A stretch of DNA of 64,000 nt from Hoplostethus atlanticus (Eukaryota; Chordata; Actinopteri; Trachichthyiformes; Trachichthyidae): positions 6,554,501-6,618,500 of the forward strand of contig JAXDDX010000012.1 in assembly GCA_034670405.1 (NCBI GenBank), in the 5' to 3' direction. The position numbers and the translations under genes are program-made. Of the stretch, positions 1 through 13,852 are shown one piece after another. How positions within the stretch are numbered: position 1 is the stretch's first letter; every line of letters begins with the position of its first letter. The notes beneath the pieces were generated by a model. The model did not search any database. It worked only from the letters and a program-made list of their open reading frames with translations, and had not been told where the DNA came from.

Positions 1-3000
1 TTGAAGATATAGCCTTAAAGTTCAGTAAATGCTGGGTAAAGGCCGGGAACCAGTGCTGTAAGCCATGAAGATAAAGTATGACAGATAGATACAATGAGGA
101 GATATAGATCACTCTCCCTAGGTCGAGGCAAGGAGATGAAAGACATTCTGCCTGCTAGGACAGTGATAGTGATGTAATGACCGGGACCCGCAGGCAAAGC
201 CCCAGGGTATTTTAAGATAGCAACACAACAGAATTCCACTTGTAGGTATTCCCTTAAATTCAGTAAACGTGTAGATGCCTCTGTCAGACAAGAGTAGGTC
301 AAGTGACAAGAGTAGCAAGTGGGTGAGGAATGAATAAGGGCACATCAGCATGTGATTGGGAAAGTTGAAAAGAGACTAAGGGCTGTTATTAGGTGAATCT
401 GTGTGTGTCTGAGAGGAACAAAACCACTAAAAGGGGCCAGATGGATGGGTCTCCCAACTCTGTAGCATGTACAACAGGGTTACTGCTTTGCTTCAGACTG
501 ATTATTGTTGGAGGAAAAATGGTAAATACAAATGCCTGTATACATATACAAATGATACTTGTTTGGTTTACAATGGAATGTAATAAAAATTTCAAAGCCA
601 AAATATGAACCATGGTTGGGGTGAGTTTACTTTCTACTCCAATTTATTGAAAACTTTGAAAATCTATTGCCATAAACAGAAATAATTTATATTAATTGCA
701 ATTCATAATCTGAGTTAAGTGAATTGAATGTAAATTAAGCCCCACCTCAATATGAACCCCTTTACTGGAGCTGTCAATGAGCCAAAGGAAAGATTTACTT
801 TTTGTATAAAGAACATGTTTTCCCGAGTGAACAAAAATGACACTGATGTACCATATTGGAGTAGAGTTCCTCTCCAGCCACAAGTAAACAGTCAGTCTCC
901 ACACCACCAAACAATGATGCATTCAACAAATAATAATTTCCCTTCATACACTGCGACTCCACAGACTCCACTCTGTCTCTCGGGTAGCTGAACAATCTGC
1001 TCTAAAAGTATGTGTTTACATTTACATTCTCTGTGAAAAATAGGGCAACTCTGTCAACTTCTAAAAAGTGTAGACCCCCAAAAAACATGGAGAGAAAGCA
1101 GCAATTGTTGCCGCGACGCCAGTGTCCAACTCCTTCCTGTCTGAGGCGCTTTTGGGAGTCTCATCCTCGGCGTGTCCGGAAGCCTGACTTAATCCTCTCA
1201 GGCGAGAAGGTGAAAGGCAGGAACAAGGAGAAAAGGGAAAAGCTGTACGTGGGGAGGAAGGCCCATCTACGCTACAACATCGTAAATGCCTGGTTGAATA
1301 TAATCCCATAAAGCATGCCGCCAGCGGCCTGTTGAGAGGGAGAATTAGGATTTGCGTGGGGCAGATAGGCCATTCAATTATCCCCCCAGAGGCCTTAACT
1401 GGCCCAGGGCTGCGATAAGGACAGGCTTTTCATTTGTCAGCAGAATGTGGCCATAACAAGGTAGATCAGATTAGAGCATACAGAGGATGTTGACATATAG
1501 TAGATGTTAAATTATTATACAACAGCTCTGTTGAATGATCAGTTCTCCTCCCTTTCTTGGAGGAATCTACGCCTGTATGGCTAATCACAGTTATGACCAC
1601 CACCAAACTGAGTACAATCAACAAGGCAAACACATAATAATGAGGCACTTACACATACAGTAACTGGCTGGCGAAAAGAAAGTGTACAGTAAATTTGCTG
1701 CAGCACTGAGTTCCACATGGCAGCCCTGGTACACACGCTAGTTTAATTAAAATACAAGCCATGCTTTCTGTGCCCAGTAAGATGAAAACCCAGGGCTGTG
1801 GCTGTGGTTTTTTAACTAGGTGTTTGTTGGGTTCCTGGGCAGAGGAAGCACTGTGGCTCTGTGTGATTTGTGATTCGCACGCGGGTGGGAAGAGAGGCCT
1901 TTTAATCTGCACCCTGGACTGGCTTCCTCTCCCTGGGAGAAAATCAGTAACATGAAGGGCTCACCACTAAACAACAACTGCACAAGCACTGGGATGTTTA
2001 TGATGCTGGCCCACTGAAGGGCCACACAGCGTAACAACATTTGTATGAGAATAGCTACAGGAGCAGGTCCGCCCCTTTTCTTTTCCAAGCCCCCCCATCC
2101 AGCCTCTTTTATACCCCTTTTGCCCTCCCATATCATTCAAGCCCTCTCATCATCCACTCCTGCCCTTTTCTATTCCAACTCACTCAGCCTCCAGATCTCA
2201 CTTCACCCAAGTTATAAATTAAATGGTTATTTTACTCCACCACTCTCTCGCCCTTTCTCTTTACCTGTTCTTCCTCTGGGTTATTAAGGAATGCAAATTG
2301 CACAGAAAGAGATGGAGAAGGCCATCTCTCAGAGGTGGAAGGAGATCACAGGAGCCAAGTCTCCAACAGGTGCAAATTCCAGTGATGCCTGTGTGTGTTT
2401 GGACACTATTGTGTCTGTATTAACCTGGGCCAAGTGGCACGTTGAAGGTGATGGCCAGCAGAGATGTCTGACAGCTAGAGAGAGAGAAAGAGAGAGAGAT
2501 AAGTGAGTGAATGAGTGCGAGTGTAAATAGTGTGACTGTTTGAGCAGCATTGTTACCTCGGTGTGAATACTGTTCAAACATACAGTAATCCAATGAATCA
2601 CTATAGAAGTAAACTATATTCATAACCCCTTAAATAGTCTCAAACAACAAATGTTTCCTGGTCCCACTCCTCCAGTGGACTGTGGCGCCTCTAGCATCTA
2701 TTGGACAACCCATCTCAAAGGAGAACTTGGTGTCTGGGCCTGTGTGTGGGTGGGTGAGCACCCATTTGAAGAAAACTCCCAATAATCCAATTAAGCACAT
2801 AATTTCCTTTGGTACACAGGAATTGAATCAACTGTCAGCAAGCAACCGAGTCAGAGAAAGTGAAAAGTGAAAGGAGTGAGGACAGAGAGAGGGTAAGAAA
2901 AGGCTTTTCTGTGTACCTTTCAGCTGGTGCAGTGAATAAAATGCAAACAAAGCTTTAGAGAAAGAGGCTTTAGATCTTAACAAACATGGCAGGGCCTCCC

Positions 3001-3106
3001 ATACTCCACTTTGTAACTGTCCTGCTTGGCTGGCGAGCAGCTCTCTTGTCCAGGACCAGTCTTTAGCACAGATCCCCTGACCAACAGCCAAGCTGCCTTT
3101 CACTAC

Positions 3107-3109
<3 letters not shown>

Positions 3110-3184
<75 letters not shown>
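3110..3184 (+). repeat. (GT)n microsatellite, 75 bases
   Basis: This is an uninterrupted TG/GT dinucleotide run. Open frames across it only encode Cys-Val or His-Thr repeats and are not genes. Confidence 0.98.
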
Positions 3185-3186
<2 letters not shown>

Positions 3187-5699
3187 ACATGCAGGAGGAG
3201 ATGGGTTTTACTTCTGTTTTGTCCTGTTCTGTAACGAGCCTCTCAATCTCAGAGAAAGACAATGCTGAACAGAAGGAGAGTAATAAATCTGTGTGGGGGT
3301 GCAAAGGCTATGGGTGAGTGAAAGATGGCATGTGGCTGGGGACCTAAATAATGTCAACATATCATCAGTACCCACCTGAACTCCCTTCCCTCAATAACAG
3401 TTTCAATAACAGAAACATCAGGAATAAAAGATTCATTACACGGTCCTGTTATTCCCAGTACACCGTTTCTTTATTGCTATACGTATATAGAGGAGGACAA
3501 TGTGTTTAATTTCGTTTCCCTCATCGCTACCCCTATCACCGTGAGCAGAAGTAGTCTGTGCTGCATGTCAGGACAAAGTAACTGGGAGAAGGAGGGTTAA
3601 GAGTCCAAAAGATATGATCCACAGCAAGAAAGTGAGCGAGCAAGAAAGACAGAAAGAACGAGAGAGGGAATGAGACTACAACACACAGAGATGAAGCAGC
3701 TTCAGGGAATATGCTCAAGCAAAGAGAGGGACAGTGGGGGGAAAAAGAAACGTAGAGGAATTCCGAATATCCTCCTAGTGAGCGCTTATCTTCCCTCTTG
3801 AGGCGTGGAATCTCGGCCACAATGACGAGGTGGAAGAGGAGAAAATGGACGTGATCGGGTGAATATTTCAGTCAGAAACACTTAAACACTGCAAAGCCTT
3901 AAGATCGTTGGGCTACTTTCCATTGCATACACATCTCTACACGCAACCGTGGGACTGTTCCTTCTTCTTCTTTTCGCCTTCATCGATCAGATTTGAGCAA
4001 AAGAGTTAAATAACCATAATATGTTACACAAGATACACACAAGTCTTGGTTCAGCTTTCATACTCTTCAATGGTAATTTCAGACGAAGTGAAGGATACAA
4101 GGAAAAGAAGCCATTAAGGCCTGGTGCAGACAAACCATTGTTTTCCCTTCTCTGTGTTCCGCCTGAGGCTATGAAAAAAAAACCTCTATTCTTCCTCTGT
4201 TGGTGAGCCTGTTGAACTCTCGCAATTGACTGAGGCTGCATCTGATAGGCTGCCCCGTACTCACTGTAACACTAGGGGCAACACTGGCACGTTTATGGGT
4301 CTCATGAGCAGCGTGCTGGTACAGAAATACTGTATAGAAAAATTGGACAAGCACTGAATCTTAACAGTGACTCGCAGGAAGTAAAGAGGAAAGGATGGTA
4401 GGAAGGAAAAAAAGGGAAAAGAGCCCCAACCTGTGTAGCCCAGGTTCAAACTGTGAAAAGGGGAGCGCAACTTTTCTTTTTCAAGCTTTCTTATCCTAAA
4501 AAAAGAGCCTCTTTTAAATTCTTGTTCTTCATTTCCTGTTCCTGATCCACAGTGACTAAAGACTTTCATTACTGAGCTGGTGCAGAGCAAGATAAAGGAG
4601 GGGGGATGAGATTTCCCTCATACAGTACATGTCCAGCTTCTTATATCCAATAAATCACCAACTGTGTGTTTTCCTATACGTGTACACATACTTCTAGTAG
4701 AATGACATTGCTGTCTTTAGGCCTGACGCTACAAGGAAGTAAAGTATGTACATACATTTAAAAATCAATATACAGTAAATTAAGAATTTCATCCAAAAAT
4801 GTGATAAATCCTTTGAAATAATGGTTGCCTACTCTTACAAAATGACAGTAAAAGTAAAGCATATTATGGGATAGTTTTAAAGTTGGTAGTTATCTTGAGA
4901 CCTTTGCCTACAAAATAGATATGCTCTTGAGGTTAGCATCACTTTTGATTTTTGAAATATTGACTGCTGAATTTCAGGCAGCAACATTTTCCAAGAAACA
5001 ATACACAGTATTTTGGAATGAAACCCTCCAGATGCTTTGGTGTTTTATAGTAGCATACTTCACTAAAGCCAGGACTTTGAGGAGAATGTTGTGATAGACA
5101 CCATGGTATGTGGGTTCATTTTGAATTCCTGAAAAATAGGGAAAATAGTATCTCACTTTACACAGTGATGAATGTGTTTATTTTGTGTCAGACATGCTGA
5201 AACTGTACACTCAAAGAGAGAGAGAGATAAAACACGCTGAAGGCTTTATGGACCCCTTGCCACTTATTATACACTATTTGAACTGATGGTGAAATCAAAA
5301 CTGTACGCTGAGTGAATTAAAGCCAGTCATAAAAATTACAACCTATAGCCTAGATAAACATGCTTTGAGAATGCTTAACATCTCAGCTGTTGTCAAGGCA
5401 AAACACTGTAGAATAGTTTTCTACACTTGTCTACTCCCATCCAGGTATGTCATTAGAATGAGAGACATGAAGTGACAGGTTTACAACAGGCAATAAAGAC
5501 AAGCAGTCTTCTAATCTGGTGCTTCAGACTTAAAATGAGTGTGGGGACCGCAATCAGGTGGCAGTCAGTAGCTAAGTAAGAAGCCATCTCATATTCTCTT
5601 TGGCTGGCATAGCTGCATTATCTGACAGCTCTTTCTATTATTCTATTTTTAGATCTATTTAATGTCAGCCCTATGGAGGACAGAATTGGCCGTAATTAG

Positions 5700-5925
5700 A
5701 AACACACAAATTAAATAAATCAATGTATTAATATATCCAAAAAAATAAATGCAAAAGTATAAAATAAAAGTTAAATTAATTGAATATATAAATGAGTAAA
5801 ACAATGCATAATCAAGAAAAAAATAATGAATTTCCTCATTTATTTCAGTTTTAATTTATTTCTGTATTTCCTGCTCCAGGAAATAATAATTGAAATAATT
5901 AATAAAAAATAAAAAAGGAAATAAT
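5700..5925. repeat. AT-rich degenerate AAATAAAT-type repeat
   Basis: More than 200 bases are composed mostly of variants of AAATAAAT and its complement, including TCCTCATTTATTTC and TTTATTTCTGTATTTCC. It is a degenerate low-complexity tract rather than a gene. Confidence 0.7.
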
Positions 5926-7003
5926 TGTGCGATGTCCGCAGCTGTTCTGCAAGCAAATGAGTAAGGTTCAATTGTTCTTATTAGATGCAATTAGATGCAA
6001 GGGGATGAGGATTGATTTGCAACTAGGTGTATGACCACCCATACCCCTCCACTGAAAGGTTATGGATAAAAAAAAAAAGAAGAATGACAATAAAAACAAA
6101 AAATTGTTGAAATAATTCAGTTTGGGGAAGTAGTCTGAATCCTATTTTGCAGCTCGGCCGCAACTATGTAGAGGTGTGACAGAAATTGCAGAGAAAATGT
6201 GCTCTGTGTACTTTCCACGTCACGCTGAGTTCGCCATGTGAACCCCATGCTCTTTATAAGGACACAGGATTTGGAGTCTTCTGTAATGACATTACACTAC
6301 GGTGTCCCATGTCAAACAGCATGTCTCTTCTAGCATCACAAGCCAAACAGAAATCACAACCTCAGCTTGAAATCCAAGACAAAGAAAACTAGGCTGCTGG
6401 ACACACCGCAAATATAGGACTATGAATCAACAGGAAGTCAAGGGGCTTTAACTTCAATGTCTGGTTACCACACTCAGTGGTATATAATGTATATAAATAT
6501 ACATCAGAATGTGAAACACTTAAAATTGAGTTCTACTGCACTGCATTTGACTGACAAGGCCGATAAATTCAAAATCTCTCACAAGCACACAGCAGACAGA
6601 GTGTGTGGCTGAAATGTGTGTGGTGCCAGTGTGCTGTGTAAAAGCCAAACTTGTGGAGTCTATTGTCAGGGGCATGCAAGTCTTAGCCATGTAAGCCATC
6701 TGGAAAGCAGTAGAAATGGTGATTATTTAGAGCTATAAATAGGACAAATAAGGCCCACAGTCAGAGTGATAATCCCTAAACAATGTGGTGGCTTTGTGGC
6801 ATTACTTAATGTTCCACGGCAAGACTTGGAGGAAGCGTCCTGTTCCACCTAAGTGTCACGTTGTTCCTCTCAGACACGTTGACCCTGACAACGTCGCATG
6901 CAGTCTGAGTTGTGGGAAGAGCACATGACCTCTGACCCGGCTTTGAGGAGTCAGAGGGGTCCGGGGATTAGTAGGATATGACTCTTTAGTTGTGCACTCT
7001 TAC

Positions 7004-7059
7004 CAAATCCTCCTGATCTTGAAGAGTCTTCCTCAGTCCAAATGGAGTGGAGGCAAATG
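7004..7059 (-). CDS. Exon F, probable further exon of the same gene
   Basis: This is a 56-nt exon candidate with acceptor GACTGCAG after a T/C-rich stretch and donor TTG|GTAAGA. Its first two bases (CA) complete the codon left by exon E, giving Thr, then FASTPFGLRKTLQDQEDL to a phase-0 end. One other frame is open and one has a stop. Membership in the same gene rests on strand, matching phase and coding texture only, over an intron of about 42 kb; it could instead belong to a different minus-strand gene. The following exon would lie below position 7004, probably outside the window since none was found in 1-7003. Confidence 0.6.
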
Positions 7060-9217
7060 CTGCAGTCAGGTACACCAGAATCTATCAAAGCAGAGAAGAA
7101 TGGGGAGCATCAGGTCAAGTCTCTAGGACTGAAAACACACAATCAGGTGCTTTTAAAAAATAATCTGTATTTATGACTGGCAGAAAACATAGGCTAAAAG
7201 TGTTACTGTCACGTGAGGGTCAGAAGTTCTTTACAAGAACATGTAAACAACATAAATGCGCTACTCTTCATCTCTGCAGATGTCCATTTGTTCAGTTAGG
7301 TCACAATAAAAGAATAGAATGGGGGTTGACTGTCTAAACTGGCAAATCAACTGTCTCCCATATCCATTCACAGCTCTGCATTCACAAATATATGGCAGCA
7401 ATTCCCTTTTTCTAACTGGTGCTTCTGGGGCTGATTCTCATTACAAAATGGCTTTTCTCCCCATGGCTTTGTGTTTGCTCCTTCTTGCCTGACGTGGGGG
7501 CAATATATTAAAATGTATGAGCCTTTATCCTGCCCGGTTCAAACAGAGCCAAGCGGGGTTTTCTCAGACCACAATAATACACACAAGAACACATACACAC
7601 GCATAGGGTCAACCCCCTCAGAGTGTCATTGTTTATCACAGAGAAGGCTAAATATCCATGCTGGCAGTGTGTTTGAGATGAAATAGTGCACAGGGAGCCA
7701 AAAGTGGCCATTACATTATTAACGTCATGGAGAGGAACCAAGCTTCCAATCCACTAGGACAACTATGCCAAAACCAAGGAACATGTATTCAAGGTAACAG
7801 ACAAAATGGGGTCATTTATAATTTTATATATAATTTGAGCTTTTGTTATGAGACACCAATTCATTACAGCTGTTTGAAACTAACCAGTTTTAGAGATTTC
7901 AGGATGATCTCTTAATAAAAAACCCAGAAGACCCTCTCATCCCATCTACATCATGGTATATTGCACTGCTTCTCTTATCCCATGGCTACAATCCTTGTTT
8001 GTAAAGCCAAACAGGTAGGCCAAAAAACATGTTTGCAGATATCCTTAAGCACTGCTCAACTCCCAGAGGGAGGCAAACACGCATAGACTAGGAGACCTAA
8101 TGCAAAACATATTGGGGTATTAAAGCCCCACACACAGACCAACATAAGATGTTCTCTTGATGTTAACAACAGAACCACACACAACAGTGATTCTCATGAC
8201 TTTCCCCACAATCCCCCTTCAATGGGCATCATCAATGGAATAAAAACAAAAAACAGGGAGCTCTTTTATAATAAGGAGATGGTATGAGCTGTAATCCTTA
8301 CAAAAATGGTACACAGAGCAGGAGCAGGTTTTGTTGGACCTCATCTTCGTTAGCTCTGGGCCCAGTCTAAAACACATACCAATCATTATTGGCAGGTTTG
8401 TTCTGGCCAGCGTTGCTAGGAGAAGGTTATCAGATGTCAGCCCTGGGTGTTGTGTGAACTAAACCCCAAGGCAGTGCAAGCTACAAGGCAAACGTCTTGT
8501 TCTTGGGAAAAAAATGGTCCTGCTACAGGAAAGAGACTTGATCTATCACAGGTGTCACAGGTCTATAAACAGCCCTGGGCAAAGACTGTGTGCTGATAAG
8601 AATGACAGATTCCAGCGTTTTGGTACAGATACATGGGCCATTCAGGTTGTTGCAGGTTACACTGCCGCCAGTCTTTATTTGTACTGGTTAGCATTCCAAA
8701 GTTAGCCATTCTTGCCATTTTGGTCTGTTGACAGCAAAGGCTAACAAATATGTCATAGTCAACAGAACTGTAATGATGGCTTAAAAGAAAAAGATGTTAC
8801 AATTTGGTTCAATGCCAATCTAAAGAAATATGCTGTTAATGAGCAAGGGACAAGAATGTATCCTGCTAGCATTTTCCCTTTCATAGCTCATATGTATCTG
8901 TAGCACCATCACTGTTAAATTCAGCCTGGTCTCCTGAAATTTTGTGAAATGAGCACAATGTCTTAAAATACGAATACGTGCTCCGTGCATGGAAAGTGAG
9001 AGAAATACATTTCCCGACCACAAAAGGATTATGTGGATGAGACACTAGGAACAGACCGTAGTTTGACATTGAAATAACACGGTGGAAAGTAACAGCATGA
9101 AGGTCAGGGTGATGGATGAGCACGTTGAGGAAAAACTCAGATGAGACAAAGCTGGCAGATAATCAGTTTATTTAGTCGATCGAGTGGGAGTACGAGACTC
9201 CAAAAACGGAGCACAGA

Positions 9218-9289
9218 ACTGAAGCAAAAGCATACAGTTTTTATTGTAAAGATTACATAGAGATGCATGTCTATTATTTTGATTGGTTC
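9218..9289 (+). repeat. Dispersed repeat, copy 1
   Basis: This stretch aligns with 26932-27011 in the same orientation, sharing CATACAGTTTTTAT, GTAAAG, TTACATA, ATGTCTAT and ATTGGTT with small indels. The similarity is clear by eye and fades outside these limits. The family is unknown; it may be part of a longer interspersed element. Confidence 0.65.
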
Positions 9290-9394
9290 GACCCAGGTTC
9301 ATTTCCCAACTTATGCCAAGACGTTTTTTTATTTAGCTAACCATGACCAAAACCTTACCGTTACCTTACCCAACCTGTTTTACTTGCCTGAACC

Positions 9395-9740
9395 TAAAGC
9401 TGCATTATGTAACTTTTTATCCAAAAAATACTGCCGGCTTAGAAGCGACAGACAAGACTGGCCCCTCTGCATTCATTGAGCCACTGCAGATTCGCTCCAT
9501 TGACCCCAATGAAGTTTTGGAGTCGGATAGGGACACTGATGGGAAAATTTTCTCCGAACACAGGAAGTGACAAATCGAAACTTACAAGCTGAATGCACAC
9601 AGCTCCAAAACAGCAGTGAGCAAGCTAGCGCCTCGGCTATTGCTGCAGAGAAAGAAGGGTATTGAACAAACAGTTACCTCTCGCTGCCACTTGGGGCCGC
9701 CAGCAAGTAAATTGCAGAAAGTTAAATAACACAGTTTTTA
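9395..9740. mobile_element. Probable MITE, 346 bp
   Basis: The left end reads TAAAGCTGCATTATGTAACT and the right end, on the other strand, TAAAAACTGTGTTATTTAAC, giving imperfect terminal inverted repeats of about 24 bp. Both termini carry TA, which may be the target duplication. The interior has no coding sequence. Such short elements ending in a GCTGCATTATGTAAC-like repeat are, as I recall, common in fish genomes. The superfamily is not assigned, and the boundaries could be off by a few bases. Confidence 0.55.
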
Positions 9741-12700
9741 CCGTCACATAATCTGAACAATGTCCAGATTCAGAATCAAGGCCAATTTCACAGAATTTAA
9801 TGAGTTTGTGTTGTTAAATTCAATGGAGTAGCATTTCTGCATCAAGGCTCATAAAACCTACTTCTATTCTTGGCTGGTGCTATTTGTGTCTAGTCTAGTA
9901 AATATTTAAATATGAACCTATAATTAGTATACTGTATCTAACTTTACTTTAACTAATATAACTATCATAAATCTGTCTACAGAATTACCACATGGTGTGC
10001 GCATGTACACATTTTTTGTACACATGCTTTTGTGTGTTACTGTGTGTCATTACCTTAGTTATCAGTAAAACAGTCTCTCTTGAGCCACTTTCCCACACCA
10101 ATCTCCCTGGCTAGCTTGTGTGCTTGCATCTATGAGAGTTGAGAGGTCGGGAGGTAAGGGAAGCTCAGGTTAAGCTCAGTCTGCAGATAAATCACCTTCA
10201 TCTCCACTATCCTTTTCTACTACCTCCTTCCCTTTCTTCCAAGACCTCCCAGCTTCCCTGGGGCTGGTTGGCCCACAGGCTGCTACATTAAGACAACACT
10301 AAATCATCTCCAGTGCTGGCCTGGATAAACCACCTTGCCTGAGGACATCACTATGTTATGTCAATAGTGCACAAGAAAATACCTCGCAATGAACACATGC
10401 AAGGAGATTGATATTTGTACTTATTTTACTTGCAATTGATTTGTACATTTTATTCCTTTTTTTCTCTAAAACACTTTGTAACTCATGAAAAGTGCTACAC
10501 ACATAGTTTATTATTATTAACTATTATTATTACTATGAATTATATTATTATCCTTATTATCCATTACAAGGAAATTCACACACCTAAGATACCTCCAAAT
10601 TTGGTTATTTTCATGTTTTAACTTCGGTGGAAGGATTACATGGTCCTCTATGGGTTGGGAAAATTCTACTACCCTTCGGTTTATGAAACCCTTTCAAAAC
10701 CCACTGGATAAACTAAAAATGCATGGTTGTCAAGCAAAAACACAGGCATCTTGTACTGCCAAAATGTCGCCATTTCAGGATTCAAGGTTTTTACCCGACA
10801 GCGACATTATGGAAATTTTGAATATCTTATCTTAGTCTTGAATTAAATGTTAATATAAAATCATATTAAATATTGCTTCATCACAGATACAAAACATGTG
10901 TGATTAACCATAATGTACAAGTATAAAAAAAACTGTGGTGGCACTCGGTGCCTCAATATGATTTAATTTGATGTCTCTATATTCAGTCTTTTATTTTTTT
11001 AAATAATTTGCCCAAACCAGACTGTAGGTGGTCCATAGGATGAGGGAGAGTTTCTAGAAAAAAACCCGAAAAAAACCCAAAACTGTACACACAAATGATT
11101 TGTCAGTGATGGTTATGAAAAGCATATGCAACACAACAATAGTTACTGTATATGGCACTGTAAGACTTACTCCATAGGACTGTTTTCATGGGTCAGGACA
11201 AAAAATGGTTTGTGGGCCTGTTTGTGGTGGTTCCCCACATGGTATAAGTTATAATACATTTTAATGGGTCTGGATATAAACTGAATTCTGTGTTGGGAAC
11301 CTGAATGGCCAAAATGTAAGGATTCTTGCTTCACGGTATTGATAGTATACAGTGAAGCAAAATATGTCCTTCATTATTTTGAGAGTAATAAGAAGCCAGT
11401 GTATACAAGGATACTTCCTCCCCTATAATGTTTACTCTAAACTTTAACAGCTTCTTCATGAGGCATCTCGCACCATAGGCCACTTACTATCTAAGATAAG
11501 CACTGTACTTGACCCGGTTCCCAACCTGCAACATGCAAACATATGCACATGCAGTTAGTGTGTATATGTATATATAGACTGCCTATTTGGAGAACACAAG
11601 TGAATCAAGTATTTACAGTTCCACCGAGTTAAAGCTGCCGTCTTCAAAGAGATCCTCTTACACCAACAAAAAGGGGAGGGGACCCCCCACCCGCCTCCAC
11701 AAAAGCTTCCCAGGTCTGTGCATATGAGTGGGTCTGTGTGTGTATGGGGGAATATGTTTTAAATGGGTAGTTGGGACTATCTCCTTAAGCATCAGCACGC
11801 CCCAGTGAAAACAAAGGTCCTGTCATCAGCTACTTTACAACAGTGCTGAATGACAGGTCTCGTACAATGCATGAAACTGATAAACATGCCTGCAAATGCA
11901 CACCTTTCTCTTGTGTGTATGTGAGGCGGTGTGTGTGTGCTTGGCTGTCAGTTGGAGAAGGAAAATCAGCAGCCATTAGTAATATAAACACCTATTGTAA
12001 GTAATCAAGTAATGAGAAAAAGGTTTTGTAAAAAGATTTCTCAAATAGTATACAACTTGAATTTCACATAATTTTTTATATTGAATATAATAAAAAACGT
12101 TGCATGTGAAAATGTTGCAAGGCAACTGTAATAAATTAAGATACTGCAGTTTGTGGTCAACTGCTTACCAGAACCTCCTGGGACAGTAACCACATGTGGG
12201 CCACACAAGGTGACAGATTACGCAAGACATAAAAAGATCAGGACCATTAATAATACTCATTGATAGTCACAAATGACAAAACAACAGTCCATGAAGTGAA
12301 ATTAAGACTCCCAGTCAAAGCAATCTTGTCTTTTCTATTGTTGTCCTTTTGCAGTGGGTGTGTGTGCGGCATCCCTATTTGTAGTGGGATAGAGCGCCAA
12401 TGTGGCATTGATTGTTTGCATCTCTGAGCCTGTCCTAGTAAGCCCTCTCCCTCACCCAAGATCCCTTCCAATGAGAAGCAGACCTGACTAGGCATCAGTT
12501 GTGGTGGAACGGCTTTCAGTGATTTTGCTCTTAACCCCACAGCTTGTTTTGAAACCTCCAGGGGGCATCGGAAAATAAAATGCAAGTGCTGTGGAAACCT
12601 TGTCCTCCTCCCTCTCATTACCCTGGTTGTAGAGAGAATTGTATTGAGAGAGGAGTGTGTGATGAGCCAGGGTGGGGCCCTAGGAAGAAAGAGAGATGCA

Positions 12701-13772
12701 TGTTCCTTGATGGAGAATCACATCTCACTTAGCTAAATTGACCGTGTCTCATCCCTCAATACCTACTGTTCTTATGGGGAAAAATGAACCACACCAGGTG
12801 CTCTATAGGAAGCGTAGGGTCTATGGAATCTCCTTAGTTTTCTGCACACTGCATTCCTGCTGTAGGAGTGGAGATTGGTCATGCACGCCTGGATAGCCTT
12901 GTTTAACACCCTGCGAGCAATCAACCATGTCTGACTCAGGTCTGTCTTTCACACTATCTGAGGTGTGCAGCAATATTTTCTGACGAGTCATATGATACAC
13001 TTCTGGTACATATCTACTCACAAGTGTGCAGGCCACAATCTTACATTGTTGCGTGTGATATAGCTACTTAGCATCGCATTTTGAATGACACCACAGTGAA
13101 GGATTTAGGTGGGGGGCAAAATGTCCAGATGGCCCTAACTCAGCAATAGTCCCATTTCCTTTCAAATGTCCAAGCTCAGTTCTGAATTACCATTTACCTG
13201 GGGCAGCAGGGCACTTCCCTTTTGATTTCTGCAGAGTTGCTCTGATCTGTCAAGCAGAAAAATAACCAGAGGCCACTTCAAAGGCCAGGTCTCCACACAG
13301 GGGCCGGGGCCAAAATGCTACTGCCTTCATGCAAGGAGCCAAAGCTAAAAGGCGTCTTTATATGAAAATTGGTTTCATTAGGATGATTGGAATCCTTTGA
13401 GGGTCAGTGGAAAAAAAGAAACACATGTTGACAAGCATAAACGTCTGCACCTTCTTATAAACATCAACCTCAATACTTTTCTTTTCACAATACTTTTATG
13501 ATGTTTTCCATTTTGTTAGACAGGACAGGAAAGCATGTACGTTATGTACTCAAAAAGGGACTTTGTACAAGTCTTAAGAATGTTGGGGTGTTGAAGCAGC
13601 TTGCTCAACAACAAGACCCTGTTCTTGCCACCAGTGGCTTGCATGAGTAGTTTCTGTGTTTGGTGAAAGCATTAGCTATGCACTAAAATGTTTATCTTTT
13701 TGTTATTCTAAAGAGGTATTTTACAGTATCCTGTGTTAAAACAATTTTGGAGGGAAGCAGAGTGGAAAACAC

Positions 13773-13852
13773 TTAATTTATGCTTGTCTCATGTAAAGGC
13801 ACACACACACACACAATGTATGTACCTTTACATGAGACAAACATGAAATTAA
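13773..13852. repeat. Near-perfect inverted repeat (hairpin) with CA-repeat loop
   Basis: The arms at 13773-13799 and 13825-13852 pair over about 27 bases with one mismatch and one bulged base; the inner 16 bp (TTGTCTCATGTAAAGG) are perfect. The 25-base loop begins with (CA)8. It could be a tiny MITE, a recombination-made palindrome or a small-RNA-type hairpin; the sequence alone does not decide. Confidence 0.8.

Larger units (their letters stand above)
1..7003. other. Non-coding stretch downstream of exon F
   Basis: No exon or RNA gene was found. It holds a 75-base (GT)n microsatellite near 3.1 kb, small purine tracts, an AT-rich repetitive patch at 5.7-5.9 kb, and otherwise unique-looking sequence. 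The open frames on both strands in this stretch have no recognisable protein features. It is probably intron of the same minus-strand gene, or sequence downstream of it. Confidence 0.5.

Noticed and set aside
2828..3304. 158-residue minus-strand open frame
   Set aside because: It is built around the (GT)n run, which reads as His-Thr repeats; the flanks have no protein texture.
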